The notes below the pieces were generated by a model, which did not search any database, was not told the origin of the DNA, and was given only the letters and a program-made list of their open reading frames with translations. A program made the translations under genes and the position numbers. Of a DNA stretch of 52,178 bases, positions 9,588 to 18,730 are shown piece by piece. The stretch is from a candidate division WS1 bacterium (GTDB taxonomy: Bacteria; Armatimonadota; Zipacnadia; Zipacnadales; UBA5352). The stretch covers positions 1-52,178 of the forward strand of contig PXBW01000090.1 in the NCBI GenBank assembly GCA_003566775.1, written 5' to 3'. The stretch's first letter is position 1, and each line of letters starts with the position of its first letter.

Positions 9588-9701
9588 AGATTGCTTTCTC
9601 TCCTGATTTGTGAGGAGTCTGGTATCGAGCCATCCTCACAGGTATTGACAGTACGAACGGTCTCTTGTTTCTCCGCAGAGACATATCGGCGACACAACGC
9701 A

Positions 9702-9739
9702 CGGGCGCCACGCTATGAACGACTTACGCACGGCGCCCG
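9702..9739. other. Inverted repeat between bamA and ompH
   Basis: CGGGCGCC (9702-9709) and its exact complement GGCGCCCG (9732-9739) can form an 8-bp stem with a 22-base loop. It sits in the 171-bp gap after the bamA stop. No T-tract follows on either strand, so it is more likely an attenuator, an mRNA 3'-end stabiliser or nothing than a classical terminator. Confidence 0.4.
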
Positions 9740-9758
9740 CATTGTGGCAATTCGGTCT

Positions 9759-11612
9759 TTAGAATGTGTGACCGAAGCTGAAGTGAGCCTGGCTACCGTC
9801 CTCGCCGAAGCCCATGTCGAGCCGAATCGGACCCAGCGGTGTCACCACCCGTATGCCGGCTCCCACGCCGACGTGGGGGGTGAACGTCTGATCCTCAGCC
9901 GGCATTGAGAATCCCGGCACCACGGTTTCGAACTCCCCCCCGAACGCATTGCCGACGTCGACGAAGCCGACCGCGGTCAGAGCGTCCGTGATCGGACGTC
10001 GGTACTCAACATTCGCGAGAAGCAGTGACTCTCCGCGCCATCGATCAAGTTCGTAGCCTCTCAGCGTGTGCGCTCCACCCACGCTGAATGATTCGTAGAG
10101 GGGCGGCGACCCAAGACTCATGCCACCCATCAAGCGCAACGCTATCACGTCATTCCCCAGACTGTGATAGTGTCGGTGTTCCAGGGACAGCTTGCCGAAC
10201 TGCTCCTCTCCCCCCAATACTCGCCCCGCCTGTTCGTACGAGACCGATGAATAGGATCCAGCGCGTGGATCCGCCCGCACATCGCGCCTGTCATCGATCA
10301 CGCCCAGGGTCAGGCTGTTCACCCGCCCTCCCGGGTGCAACGGAGCGAAAACCTCCACGGGGCTCCCGAAGTCGCCCGGCATGCGGACGCTTGATTGCTG
10401 CTGAATCTCCGTGCTTGCCGCCTGTGCCGCGGTGCCGAGTGGGCCCACCGGATCGTCAACGAATGTGCTCCCATGGAATAATGCGCTCGAGACCTCCACC
10501 GAGCGCAGCGTCATGCTCACCCTTCTCCGCTCACCGATGGGCCTCACCATCGTTACATCGCCGCCGGTTCGGCGCTCATCGAACTCGCCTTCGGCAGTGT
10601 CAACCAGCGCCCCGCCGAGGAACTGCCTCCTGCGCTCTGAATCGTACAGGTTAAGCTTCATCGTTGTTCCGGCGGCATCGAAGTAGGGATCGAAGTACGA
10701 GAACTGATAGCTTTCTCTTCCTCCCAATTCGAGCGTGGCTGAGGCGCGCTCGCCGCGACCGAACAGGTTCTTCTCCTCCGCCGACAGCATCACGACAAGG
10801 TTGTCCAGACTCGACCATCCCATCGCAAAGGCGGCCCGTCCTGTCCTCGCCTCTTCGACCTGAATCACGAGGATGACGTCGCGCAGCGGATTCGCGACAC
10901 CCGGGCGCAATTCCATCTCAACAGTCTCGAAGAGGCCCATTGCGTACAGGCGCCTGATTCCGGTTGCAACCTCCTCCTGGCGGAAAAGCTCCCCGGCTTC
11001 AATGTCTATCTCGCGCAGAACAACTTCCTCATCCGTGCGTCTGAGGCCCTCGATAATGATGTCCTCGATGCGCGCCTCTTCCATCACAAATGTGAGCACT
11101 CCAAAATCGTCGACCTTCGCCTCGGACACCCTGGCGATATAACCGCCGGCCTCATAGCGGTCCTCAATGCGACGGACATCGCGCGCTATCGAGCGTTCAT
11201 CGGCAATATGACCGACCTGGCTCACAATGGCATCGGCGAGTTCGTCATCGCTGATAACCGTGTTGCCGGCGAATACTATCTCCTCTATCCGCTGTTTCTC
11301 GACGACCGTTATTACCACCCGCACCCCGACCTCAAGCTGCTCAGTAGAGATCGTCACTTCATCGAAGTAACCCATCCTCATCACGAGCCGACGGGCCTCC
11401 GCGCGCCTCGTGGCGGTCAGTTCCTCACCCGGCTTCAGCAGTTCACTGACCACGTCGATAATTGCCTCGCGGGACACGAAATCGTTGCCCTCGACTACTA
11501 CCTCTCCTATCAACGGACGTTCCTCCTCAGCAAGGGCGGCCCCGCAGAGGAGCATTGACATCATAGCAAGCAGGATAGCCGTAGAACGCATCGCCTTCGA
11601 ATCCATTGACAT
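9759..11612 (-). CDS. bamA: Outer-membrane protein assembly factor BamA
   Basis: BamA is the outer-membrane barrel that inserts other barrel proteins. The 617-residue product has a signal peptide cut after CGAALA (residue 28). It has three POTRA domains, at about 34-105 (GEVVVEGNDFVS), 108-180 (EEIVFAGNTVIS) and 182-256 (DIIIEGLRRTD), then a 16-strand-type barrel. The conserved loop-6 motif is LRGYE, beginning near residue 517, and the C-terminal residue is Phe (HFSFGHTF), the usual barrel signal. Proteobacterial BamA has five POTRAs and about 800 residues, so this is a short form. The start at 11612 has GGAAG upstream; a TTG at 11624 is the alternative. A consensus TATAAT promoter lies within the end of the upstream sigma-factor gene. 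Confidence 0.96.
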   Translation of the reverse strand: MSMDSKAMRSTAILLAMMSMLLCGAALAEEERPLIGEVVVEGNDFVSREAIIDVVSELLKPGEELTATRRAEARRLVMRMGYFDEVTISTEQLEVGVRVVITVVEKQRIEEIVFAGNTVISDDELADAIVSQVGHIADERSIARDVRRIEDRYEAGGYIARVSEAKVDDFGVLTFVMEEARIEDIIIEGLRRTDEEVVLREIDIEAGELFRQEEVATGIRRLYAMGLFETVEMELRPGVANPLRDVILVIQVEEARTGRAAFAMGWSSLDNLVVMLSAEEKNLFGRGERASATLELGGRESYQFSYFDPYFDAAGTTMKLNLYDSERRRQFLGGALVDTAEGEFDERRTGGDVTMVRPIGERRRVSMTLRSVEVSSALFHGSTFVDDPVGPLGTAAQAASTEIQQQSSVRMPGDFGSPVEVFAPLHPGGRVNSLTLGVIDDRRDVRADPRAGSYSSVSYEQAGRVLGGEEQFGKLSLEHRHYHSLGNDVIALRLMGGMSLGSPPLYESFSVGGAHTLRGYELDRWRGESLLLANVEYRRPITDALTAVGFVDVGNAFGGEFETVVPGFSMPAEDQTFTPHVGVGAGIRVVTPLGPIRLDMGFGEDGSQAHFSFGHTF

Positions 11613-11657
11613 CGGCACTTCCAATCACTTCCATTCTCGCAGACCCACGAGTGGTGC

Positions 11658-11687
11658 ATTATAACTGCGTTTACGGTATCTCCTCAA
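11658..11687 (-). promoter_or_regulatory. Promoter for bamA inside the end of the sigma-factor gene
   Basis: On the minus strand TTGAGG (11687-11682) is followed after 18 bases by TATAAT (11663-11658), a perfect -10. The expected start is near 11651, about 40 bases before the bamA ATG. The boxes overlap the last codons of the ECF sigma-factor gene. This would allow bamA-ompH-lpxD to be transcribed by the housekeeping sigma apart from the long upstream transcript. Confidence 0.6.
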
Positions 11688-12324
11688 GCAGTTCCTCAAG
11701 CCGTTCGCGCAACACTGTGCGCGCACGGAAAAGTCGACTCTTGACGGCTTCAACGCTACAGCCGAGTATCTCCGCAATCTCGCTGTATGACAGCCCTTCA
11801 AGGTCGCGCAGCACAACTATTTCCCGATAATCGTACTTCAGATCCGCTACCTCCTGAAGCACGATTGCGCGCAGTTGATCGTTCTCCGCGACCCTGTCGG
11901 GAGCAAGTGTCCAGTCCTCAACCTGCCGGTGAATCTCGTCGTTGTCATAATCCAGCGGCTCATCGAGAGAGTATGCCTCTCGAGATTCCACACGCTGCTT
12001 CTTCTCGAAGCGATTCTTGGTTAGATTGACCGCGATCCGGTAAAGCCAGGTATATGCGCTTGCTTCTCCACGAAACCCATCGTACGCGCGACAGGCGGCC
12101 ACGAACGTATCCTGCGTCAGATCTGCCGCCTCGTCACCGTTGTTCACGAGTCGGTAGATGACGCTGTAGATGCGCTCGTAATTCTCGCGGACAACCTCGG
12201 TGAAGGGTGGACGGGCGGGATTTGCGCCCCACCTGTCTCCCTCGGCCGCAGAGGATGCCGGGCCCGCTTCGGTTCCTGCCGGATCATTCACCTTAGACAG
12301 CGACTCCACCTTCGAGTTGCGCAT
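11671..12324 (-). CDS. ECF-type RNA polymerase sigma factor
   Basis: This 217-residue sigma factor of the sigma-70 ECF group has region 2 at about residues 42-115 (PPFTEVVRENYERIYSVIYRLVNNGDEAADLTQDTFVAACRAY, then TWLYRIAVNLTKNR). Region 4 is at about 155-210 (LKYDYREIVVLRDLEGLSYSEIAEILGCSVEAVKSRLFRAR), with its helix-turn-helix. The first 40 residues are a polar extension. The overall type resembles SigW/RpoE. No anti-sigma factor gene (a small protein with a zinc-binding or membrane domain) is adjacent. It lies 29 bases after the tamB stop and 58 bases before the bamA start, so it is embedded in the outer-membrane assembly block. That position suggests control of envelope genes, possibly including its own operon. 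Confidence 0.95.
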   Translation of the reverse strand: MRNSKVESLSKVNDPAGTEAGPASSAAEGDRWGANPARPPFTEVVRENYERIYSVIYRLVNNGDEAADLTQDTFVAACRAYDGFRGEASAYTWLYRIAVNLTKNRFEKKQRVESREAYSLDEPLDYDNDEIHRQVEDWTLAPDRVAENDQLRAIVLQEVADLKYDYREIVVLRDLEGLSYSEIAEILGCSVEAVKSRLFRARTVLRERLEELLEEIP

Positions 12325-12353
12325 CAAAGGGCCTGTTCATCGACCGCCCATGC

Positions 12354-15300
12354 TCAGAATCGAAAGACCTTCTCGACAAACAGCCTGTGATCGTGTCTCT
12401 CATCAGTTCGATAGCTGACCTCGAAGCGACGTTCAATCCGGTACGAGACACCGAGGTCATATCCCTCGCGACCTCCCGTTACCACCGTCTCATAGGTAAT
12501 CAGCAGATCCTCTATGAGATAGCCTCCCATCCTGAGCGCGATCGGTTGGTCGAAGGCGAAACTCACCTCGAGGAACTCAAGGCCGAGAATGTCCCGCAAC
12601 TCCTCTTCGAATGGATCGAAGATGAATGTCCTGAAGGCGGCACCGAGAGCAGAGACAAACTGCTCGGTCATCACCTGTTCGAGATCTCTCCCCGCAAACA
12701 GGCCCTCACCGTCCGCAAACGGCGCGGTGCCCAGCAGAGCGTAAATCTGCTCCTCGGCAAGGGGCGGTGTGGAGCTTACCTCCACGTGGATATTCTCTGG
12801 TAGCGTTCCGCTCACTCGCAGATCGATCTCGACCGGTCCCACCTCACGGCCATCAACCACGGTTGCCGCAACGGTACGCGTTGCGTTCGCCCAGACCTGC
12901 CCGTCGAAGTCAAGAACGATCGGAGGCGTCAGGCGCTCGGTGCCGAGGCCAGGACGCACGAGGAAACGGACCCCGGCCGTCTGAATGTCGATAACGCCGC
13001 CGGGCATGCTTGCCGCGCCTTCCTGCAACTCGATCTGCCCCTGGATATTGGGCCGCTGCGGCGTGCCTCGCGCAATCACTGCCCTTTCGGTCGGCTCCAG
13101 CGGCGCGACGAGCCCAAGGGTCCTGACCTCAACATCGTGCCCGATTCCCAACTGAGCATCGAAGCGCAGCGCAGGGAAGTCCGCCGACATTCCCATGAGT
13201 TCCTCCGTATCCGCTTCCGCGGGCCGCGGCACCCCGATCGTCGCATTCGATACGGTCATGCGCCCCCCGAGACGCATCGGCTCATCCGGTGCCGGATTCG
13301 TCATCGTGAATCGTCCGTTCAGCGTACCGAGGAACATATTATCGTAGCGTCCGCGCGCCCGGTCTGCGACGATCGCCAGGTCGTAAGCGTTACGCTCGAG
13401 CTGTGCGAACTCGAAGGTCTTCATCTCCACTGTTCCGTCCATCAGTACGCTGCCATCGCCGAAATCGGCGCCCAGGTCGGTCACTGTGACGACCTGCTCG
13501 CCTCTCTCGTTCGTGACAAAGGTCACATCTCCGCGAATCTGCCGCGCCGTCAAACCACCCGGAAGCTCGTGCTGCGGCCCCGCAACCTCGAAGCGGAAAT
13601 CATACGCGTTCTCGGTCAGCCGCTCCAGATCGTACTCCATCAACTCCGCCGTTCCGGTCGCCTGCATCGTTACCGCGTCGATACGCGAGGAGAGGGTCTC
13701 AAGCTCAACGATCGTCCGCTGCTCAACGCCGCGGAAGTACATCGATAGCTGCGTGTCCTCAATCGGACTCTCCGTCCATGGCACCTCGATCGCTGGGGCG
13801 TCGATCTTCAGTTCGCCATCAAGCTCTGGACGCGACACGGTTCCACCGACTGTCAGCAGCGCGTTTACAACTCCGCTGGCGTCAACACCCTCCATCGGCG
13901 TTCGCGCGTCCTCATCCGTCGCCATGGCGCCCGCCACAAGAGGGGGAAAGATGGCGAGGTCGATGCCGTCCGCTCGCGCCGCCATCTGCAACTCTGCATC
14001 GGAAGGCACGCTCCTCGTGGCCCAATCGAAGGGAAGTCTCCCATCGATGAACATCTCCTCATCGTTTTCACGAACCACCAGGCTGTCAACGTCCAACCAC
14101 GTGCCATCGTATCGGATGATCGGTGCGGAGATGAGGTCGAAGCTCACTCCGTACGCCTCAGGCCCCACCACGTCCAGCGATCCTATCAGGTCAGGACCGT
14201 CCAGCGGACCACTTGCCTGCACGGTCAGGTTAAGCTCTCCACCCGCGGCCCGGACCGCGGGCGGCATCCATTCGCGAAGCCTGGCGATATCGAGAAACGT
14301 GATCTCCGCGAGAGCCATCAACTCTGCCTCGGGATCCCATGTGCCCGTCAGAGTTATCAGCCCTTCACCCTCCTGCGCCTCAGCATCTACGGCCACCCGT
14401 GCCCCCTCGCCCACCTCCGCACGAACCGATGTATCCGGAACCAACCTGCCGTCAACCGTCACCTCCCGAGCGGATGCCGTCATCTCCCCGAGGAATGCCT
14501 CAAGATATCGTTCAACTTCGTCTTCCTCGTCTTCGATTGGCTCCTCCGGAAGCACCCCCTCCCCGGTTATCGACGCGTCCAGCCTACCGCCCAGGCGCAT
14601 CGACAGCGAGGCCAACTGTCGCGAAAGCAATCTCTCCCGCTCCTCGGCCTCTTCCTCCGGAGCGGTATCCACAAATCGCTCGGCGAGCGGTATCCCGGCG
14701 CGCAGAAGCGCCGGCAGCGACACGTCGTCGAGGTCCACTCGGGAGGGCATTACTCGTCTCTCATCGAGACGGTACTGCCCCTCGAGCGCCATCGTACCTC
14801 CTGCAAGCGCCAGCGATGTCCGACGCAGCATCAGAGCATTGCGATCCAGAACCAGGGTGGCGGACATCGCACCGATTGGTTCAACGCCCAGTTCGAGATC
14901 CACGGCTTCGACCTGTGCGAGCCCGGTCAGATTGTCCAGCGGCCCCTGCAGGCTCAGGAAGGGCACACTCACCTCCCCCGACAGCGGAACCGCGAGGTCC
15001 TGCCAGGGGGCGAGATCCTGCAGTACGACGCTCTCAGCCGTCATGTTCGCCGCAACGATTGGTTCATCGTAGAGCGACGTGACTGTCGCCTGACCACTCA
15101 CCAGCGCGTCACCGATCGCCATGCGCAGATCGCGCAGTTCGAGCGTATCGCCCTCGAGCCTCACCGCAATCGTGGCATCATCGGTCGCCACGGTTTCATA
15201 ACGTGCGAAACCAATAGTCACAATCCCGTCGGCGTTCGGACGTTTGAGCGTTCCCCCGACATCCACGCTGGCCCTGACCACCCCCGACACATCCTCCCCT

Positions 15301-17597
15301 TCCAGCCCGGCGAGATCGCGGGCGTGTTCATCCACCGGCCCGGCGAAGACAACCGTACCCTCGATATCCGCATCGGAATCATCCAGTTCGATGTTGCGCA
15401 GGGTCCCGTCCACCTGCGCGAGTATGCGCCCGGTAGAGGCATGGAGACCGATCACGCGCAGCTCATCAAAGTCACCCTCAATCCCCGCCCTCACAGCATC
15501 GACGCCGTAGTCCTGGTAGTTGACCTGAAATGCGCGCACACGTACGTCCAGATGCGGGTCGTCGGGCGTGCCGCTGGCCATGCCGGTGATGAAGGCCTCG
15601 CCCCGCAGATCCTCCAGATCGAGTTCAAAGCGCTCGGTGACGCGTTCGAGATCGACGCCCGCGATGCCGAAATTCGCGGCCATCTCGGCCTCGAATGGCA
15701 TCACTGCATTCACCCATCCTACCCCCGCCAGGTCCTCGAAGCTACCGGCGCGCACCTGCACGGCGTCCGCATCGACTACCACAAGGCCACGTAACGACCT
15801 GACTCCGTATTTCTGGTAGTGCGGGCGGTCGACCACGGCCTGCGCCAGCACCAGCGGCGCGCCTTCGTCCAACTCGGCCACGAAGTGACCTGAGAACACG
15901 CCGGACAGGTCCCCGGCGAACTCTTCGAGCCCCGGGACGGCATGAAGACGGGTAAGCTCGACGCCGTCGATGCTCCCGCGCGCGTATGCCCACGGCGTCT
16001 CTTCGCCCGCGAGATCGAGAAGCGCTTCTGCACTCAGGGTGGCTCCGAGCGGTCGCGCGGTCAGATTGCTCAGTCGGATAAGGTCTCCGGCCAGCGCGAC
16101 CTCGGTGTGGATGTCCTCCACCACGAGGTCCCCGACAGTGATCCGGGGTACCGCCAGTTCCGTCTGAAGCAGTGGCACCTCCGCCGACCAGAGAAGATCC
16201 ACGGCAAGATCGTCGATCGCGGCGACCTCGAGCGGCCCCTCAAGATCCTCGGGCATCATCTCAGCCAGCGGCTCCAGATCGGTGGGGGTGGTCCGTACCG
16301 TGTCAGCGCGGGCCCGCACGTTCGGGTCGGACAGGTCCAGCAGATCGACCCGCAGGTCCACCTCCTCGGCAACCCACTCGCCGACATCTGCGCTCGCGTA
16401 ACGCACCTCGCCCGGCGCTCCAACTCGGGCGACCACGTTTGCCTCACGCAACGGCCCGGCGATCTCCCCCGACACCAGCAGCGGTCCGGCGATTGTGACC
16501 GAGGCGATCTGCTCCTCCATCTCCGGAGAGAGGTCGGGGAACAGCGTGACAAGCTCGTCCGATCTCGGAACATCAGCGTCGAATGCGAGGTCCACCACCG
16601 GATCGTCGAGATCTCCCAGGAATCCACTCGCTTCGACGGTCATTGCATCCATCTGAGCTACGAGGCGGTGCATCTGGACGCCTTCGAGTGTGACGCTTGC
16701 ATCCGCCTCCGCGGATACCGGCCGGCGGCCGAGTGCATCGAGCGTCAACACTGAATCCCTCACTGCAACCTTACCTGACACTGTCGGGGCGCCGTCATGA
16801 TTCGCCGGTATGCCGACGGTAGCGGCAACCTCCGCCCGACCACGAATCACGTCGATCTCCGGTGCGACAACGAGGCGCTCGAACCAGTAGGGCATATCCA
16901 CCGAACCGATCTGCGTCTGCCCCCAGAGGAAGCCGGTGTCCGGCTCCATCATCCCCGCGAAATGCAAGGAGCCGAAGCGCCCGAGGCGATCTCGTCCGGA
17001 GAGATCGAAGTCAATCCAGCCGATGGTGCGCATGTCGATCTCAGCATTGAACTGCACAAGCTCCGCATTGACGAAGGTCCCCGCCACCTGGGGCAATGCG
17101 TAATCATCGTAGATCACCGTGGAGTCGGCGATGGTGATGATGCCCTGAAAGCGCTCTTCAGGCGGCACCGGAACCGGGGGCGGTTCCGGCAGGACGTCCT
17201 CGATGTTCAGCGCCCCCACCTCATCGCGAACGAGGTGGACCCACGCACCTTCAATTCGCACTCTACTGATGTCGGCCGCGCTGCCTGTCCGACGCCGCAG
17301 CATCCCGGCGAGGTCGAAGGCTATCCGGATAGTGTCCGCGGTCAGTATCACCCCATCCGCAAGCCTGGGGCCTTCGGCGACAGCCAGCCCGTGCAGCCCA
17401 ACGCCCTCCATCGACAGGTCGGTTATGGGCCCGAGTTGGACCTCCCGTTCGAGCGTGTCGGCTATCTGCTGAGCGACGAGAACCTGAAGCCACTGCTGCC
17501 AGCGGTCGGGGGGAGACAGGAAGACATGCGCCGCCTGTCCGATGATGGCGACGGTCACTATCAGGAGAAACAGAATAGTTATCAGACGGTTGGTCAT
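12354..17597 (-). CDS. tamB: TamB-like translocation and assembly module protein
   Basis: TamB/AsmA-like proteins span the periplasm as a hydrophobic beta groove and move lipids or assist outer-membrane proteins. The 1747-residue product has one N-terminal membrane anchor (LITILFLLIVTVAIIGQAAHVFL) and a very long repetitive beta-strand body with recurring GxLxxP/VxGxV-type units. The C-terminal DUF490/TamB domain runs from about residue 1400 and includes PNIQGQIELQEGAASMPGG, LLGTAPFADGEGL and EQFVSALGAAF. The usual TamB length is 1200-1300, so this one is long. I chose the ATG at 17597, directly before the anchor; an ATG at 17648 would add 17 unlikely residues. It lies between lipA and the ECF sigma gene, and no tamA is nearby. 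Confidence 0.92.
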   Translation of the reverse strand: MTNRLITILFLLIVTVAIIGQAAHVFLSPPDRWQQWLQVLVAQQIADTLEREVQLGPITDLSMEGVGLHGLAVAEGPRLADGVILTADTIRIAFDLAGMLRRRTGSAADISRVRIEGAWVHLVRDEVGALNIEDVLPEPPPVPVPPEERFQGIITIADSTVIYDDYALPQVAGTFVNAELVQFNAEIDMRTIGWIDFDLSGRDRLGRFGSLHFAGMMEPDTGFLWGQTQIGSVDMPYWFERLVVAPEIDVIRGRAEVAATVGIPANHDGAPTVSGKVAVRDSVLTLDALGRRPVSAEADASVTLEGVQMHRLVAQMDAMTVEASGFLGDLDDPVVDLAFDADVPRSDELVTLFPDLSPEMEEQIASVTIAGPLLVSGEIAGPLREANVVARVGAPGEVRYASADVGEWVAEEVDLRVDLLDLSDPNVRARADTVRTTPTDLEPLAEMMPEDLEGPLEVAAIDDLAVDLLWSAEVPLLQTELAVPRITVGDLVVEDIHTEVALAGDLIRLSNLTARPLGATLSAEALLDLAGEETPWAYARGSIDGVELTRLHAVPGLEEFAGDLSGVFSGHFVAELDEGAPLVLAQAVVDRPHYQKYGVRSLRGLVVVDADAVQVRAGSFEDLAGVGWVNAVMPFEAEMAANFGIAGVDLERVTERFELDLEDLRGEAFITGMASGTPDDPHLDVRVRAFQVNYQDYGVDAVRAGIEGDFDELRVIGLHASTGRILAQVDGTLRNIELDDSDADIEGTVVFAGPVDEHARDLAGLEGEDVSGVVRASVDVGGTLKRPNADGIVTIGFARYETVATDDATIAVRLEGDTLELRDLRMAIGDALVSGQATVTSLYDEPIVAANMTAESVVLQDLAPWQDLAVPLSGEVSVPFLSLQGPLDNLTGLAQVEAVDLELGVEPIGAMSATLVLDRNALMLRRTSLALAGGTMALEGQYRLDERRVMPSRVDLDDVSLPALLRAGIPLAERFVDTAPEEEAEERERLLSRQLASLSMRLGGRLDASITGEGVLPEEPIEDEEDEVERYLEAFLGEMTASAREVTVDGRLVPDTSVRAEVGEGARVAVDAEAQEGEGLITLTGTWDPEAELMALAEITFLDIARLREWMPPAVRAAGGELNLTVQASGPLDGPDLIGSLDVVGPEAYGVSFDLISAPIIRYDGTWLDVDSLVVRENDEEMFIDGRLPFDWATRSVPSDAELQMAARADGIDLAIFPPLVAGAMATDEDARTPMEGVDASGVVNALLTVGGTVSRPELDGELKIDAPAIEVPWTESPIEDTQLSMYFRGVEQRTIVELETLSSRIDAVTMQATGTAELMEYDLERLTENAYDFRFEVAGPQHELPGGLTARQIRGDVTFVTNERGEQVVTVTDLGADFGDGSVLMDGTVEMKTFEFAQLERNAYDLAIVADRARGRYDNMFLGTLNGRFTMTNPAPDEPMRLGGRMTVSNATIGVPRPAEADTEELMGMSADFPALRFDAQLGIGHDVEVRTLGLVAPLEPTERAVIARGTPQRPNIQGQIELQEGAASMPGGVIDIQTAGVRFLVRPGLGTERLTPPIVLDFDGQVWANATRTVAATVVDGREVGPVEIDLRVSGTLPENIHVEVSSTPPLAEEQIYALLGTAPFADGEGLFAGRDLEQVMTEQFVSALGAAFRTFIFDPFEEELRDILGLEFLEVSFAFDQPIALRMGGYLIEDLLITYETVVTGGREGYDLGVSYRIERRFEVSYRTDERHDHRLFVEKVFRF

Positions 17598-17651
17598 GAT
17601 CTGCCCGGGCACACGACATGACCCGCTGCCGACCGACGCGGGTGGCATAGT

Positions 17652-18539
17652 TCAATCAACCAGTGAAGCGACATCCCCCGCGTGATAGCTGCTGCGGACG
17701 AAGGGTCCGCTCACAACCTGCGCGATCCCCCGCTCACGCCCCAACTGCTCGTACTCTTTGAACTGCTCCGGTGGCACATAGCTTGCCACCGGCAGGTGTT
17801 GTGGTGACGGTTGCAGGTACTGTCCGATGGTGACGATGCTGCAGCCCGCATCTGCGAGGTCGCTGAACGTCTCCTCTACCTCCTCCACCGTCTCACCCAG
17901 CCCCACCATCAGGCCCGACTTGATCGGAATGTCCGCGGAAAGCTCGGCCGCTCGCCGCAACACACCGATCGAGCGGTCGTAGTCGGCCTGCGGCCTCACC
18001 GATGTCTGAAGCCGCCGAACCGTCTCGACATTGTGATTGTATACCGCGGGATGCGCCTGCAGTACCCGCGCGAGCGATTCGACCCTGCCCGCAAAATCAC
18101 TGGTCAGCGTCTCTATCTGAATGTTCGTTATCCTGCCCCGCAGGGCCTCCATGGTGGCGACAAAATGCGCCGCGCCGCCATCGGCCAGATCGTCGCGGGT
18201 TACGCAGGTGAGCACCACGTAGTCCAGTCCGAGTTTCGCCGCTGCCTCCGCCACGGACGCAGGTTCCTCCGGATCCGGGGGAGCGGGCGTCCCGCGCTCT
18301 ACAGCGCAGAAGCGGCAGTCGCGAGTGCACACCCCACCTAGAATCATGAAGGTGGCCGTGCCGGCACAGAAGCACTCGCCGATATTCGGGCACATCGCCG
18401 CCTCACATACGGTGCGCACCTCACAATCCCGCAGCAGCGAACGGGTGCGTCGAGCGAGTTCGGCCTTGCCCGTCTTGACCTTCAGCCAGGCGGGCGTGCG
18501 GGATCTCGGAGGTTGTTGCTGACGCGGGCCTTGAGGCAA
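17652..18539 (-). CDS. lipA: Lipoyl synthase LipA
   Basis: LipA inserts two sulfurs into the octanoyl chain on lipoyl domains of 2-oxoacid dehydrogenases or the glycine-cleavage H protein. The 295-residue length is typical. The auxiliary cluster motif C-x4-C-x5-C is CEAAMCPNIGEC, and the radical-SAM triad is CTRDCRFC. The conserved C-terminal RSSYHA supplies the serine ligand of the auxiliary cluster. The start is a TTG at 18539 with AAAGGAG six bases upstream. A TTGACG/TAGACT promoter lies at 18565-18594. It is the first gene of the minus-strand envelope block. lipB or lplA is not in the window. Confidence 0.97.
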   Translation of the reverse strand: MPQGPRQQQPPRSRTPAWLKVKTGKAELARRTRSLLRDCEVRTVCEAAMCPNIGECFCAGTATFMILGGVCTRDCRFCAVERGTPAPPDPEEPASVAEAAAKLGLDYVVLTCVTRDDLADGGAAHFVATMEALRGRITNIQIETLTSDFAGRVESLARVLQAHPAVYNHNVETVRRLQTSVRPQADYDRSIGVLRRAAELSADIPIKSGLMVGLGETVEEVEETFSDLADAGCSIVTIGQYLQPSPQHLPVASYVPPEQFKEYEQLGRERGIAQVVSGPFVRSSYHAGDVASLVD

Positions 18540-18564
18540 TGCGGTCTCCTTTCCCGGAAGTTTC

Positions 18565-18594
18565 AGTCTAATGCCCCGAAGCCCATCGCGTCAA
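18565..18594 (-). promoter_or_regulatory. Promoter for lipA and the envelope block
   Basis: On the minus strand TTGACG (18594-18589, five of six) and TAGACT (18570-18565, four of six) are separated by 18 bases. The expected start is near 18558, which leaves a leader of about 19 bases holding the AAAGGAG site. The same TTGACG -35 occurs in front of the DUF366 gene. Confidence 0.55.
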
Positions 18595-18730
18595 ATGCCC
18601 TGCGACCGCAGGCCATCGGATGCAGCGCTGCAGCAGAGAGCGGCCCTTCCCGGTCCAGATGACGCCGACACAGGCGAGGTCACGGCTCTGTTGATCGGCA
18701 CGGAAGCAGTGCCTCATCTGCCGCTCGCGG

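Noticed and set aside
9646-9651. TTGACA on the plus strand as a promoter
   Set aside because: No -10 follows at proper spacing and no plus-strand gene begins downstream.
11671-12324. A zinc-binding anti-sigma factor beside the ECF sigma gene
   Set aside because: Neither neighbour has a ZAS or transmembrane anti-sigma signature; tamB and bamA are unambiguous.
13486-15072. A 528-codon open frame on the plus strand opposite tamB
   Set aside because: Its translation is Ser/Arg/Thr/Pro-rich low-complexity sequence typical of antisense frames in GC-rich genes, and it overlaps the well-supported tamB domains.
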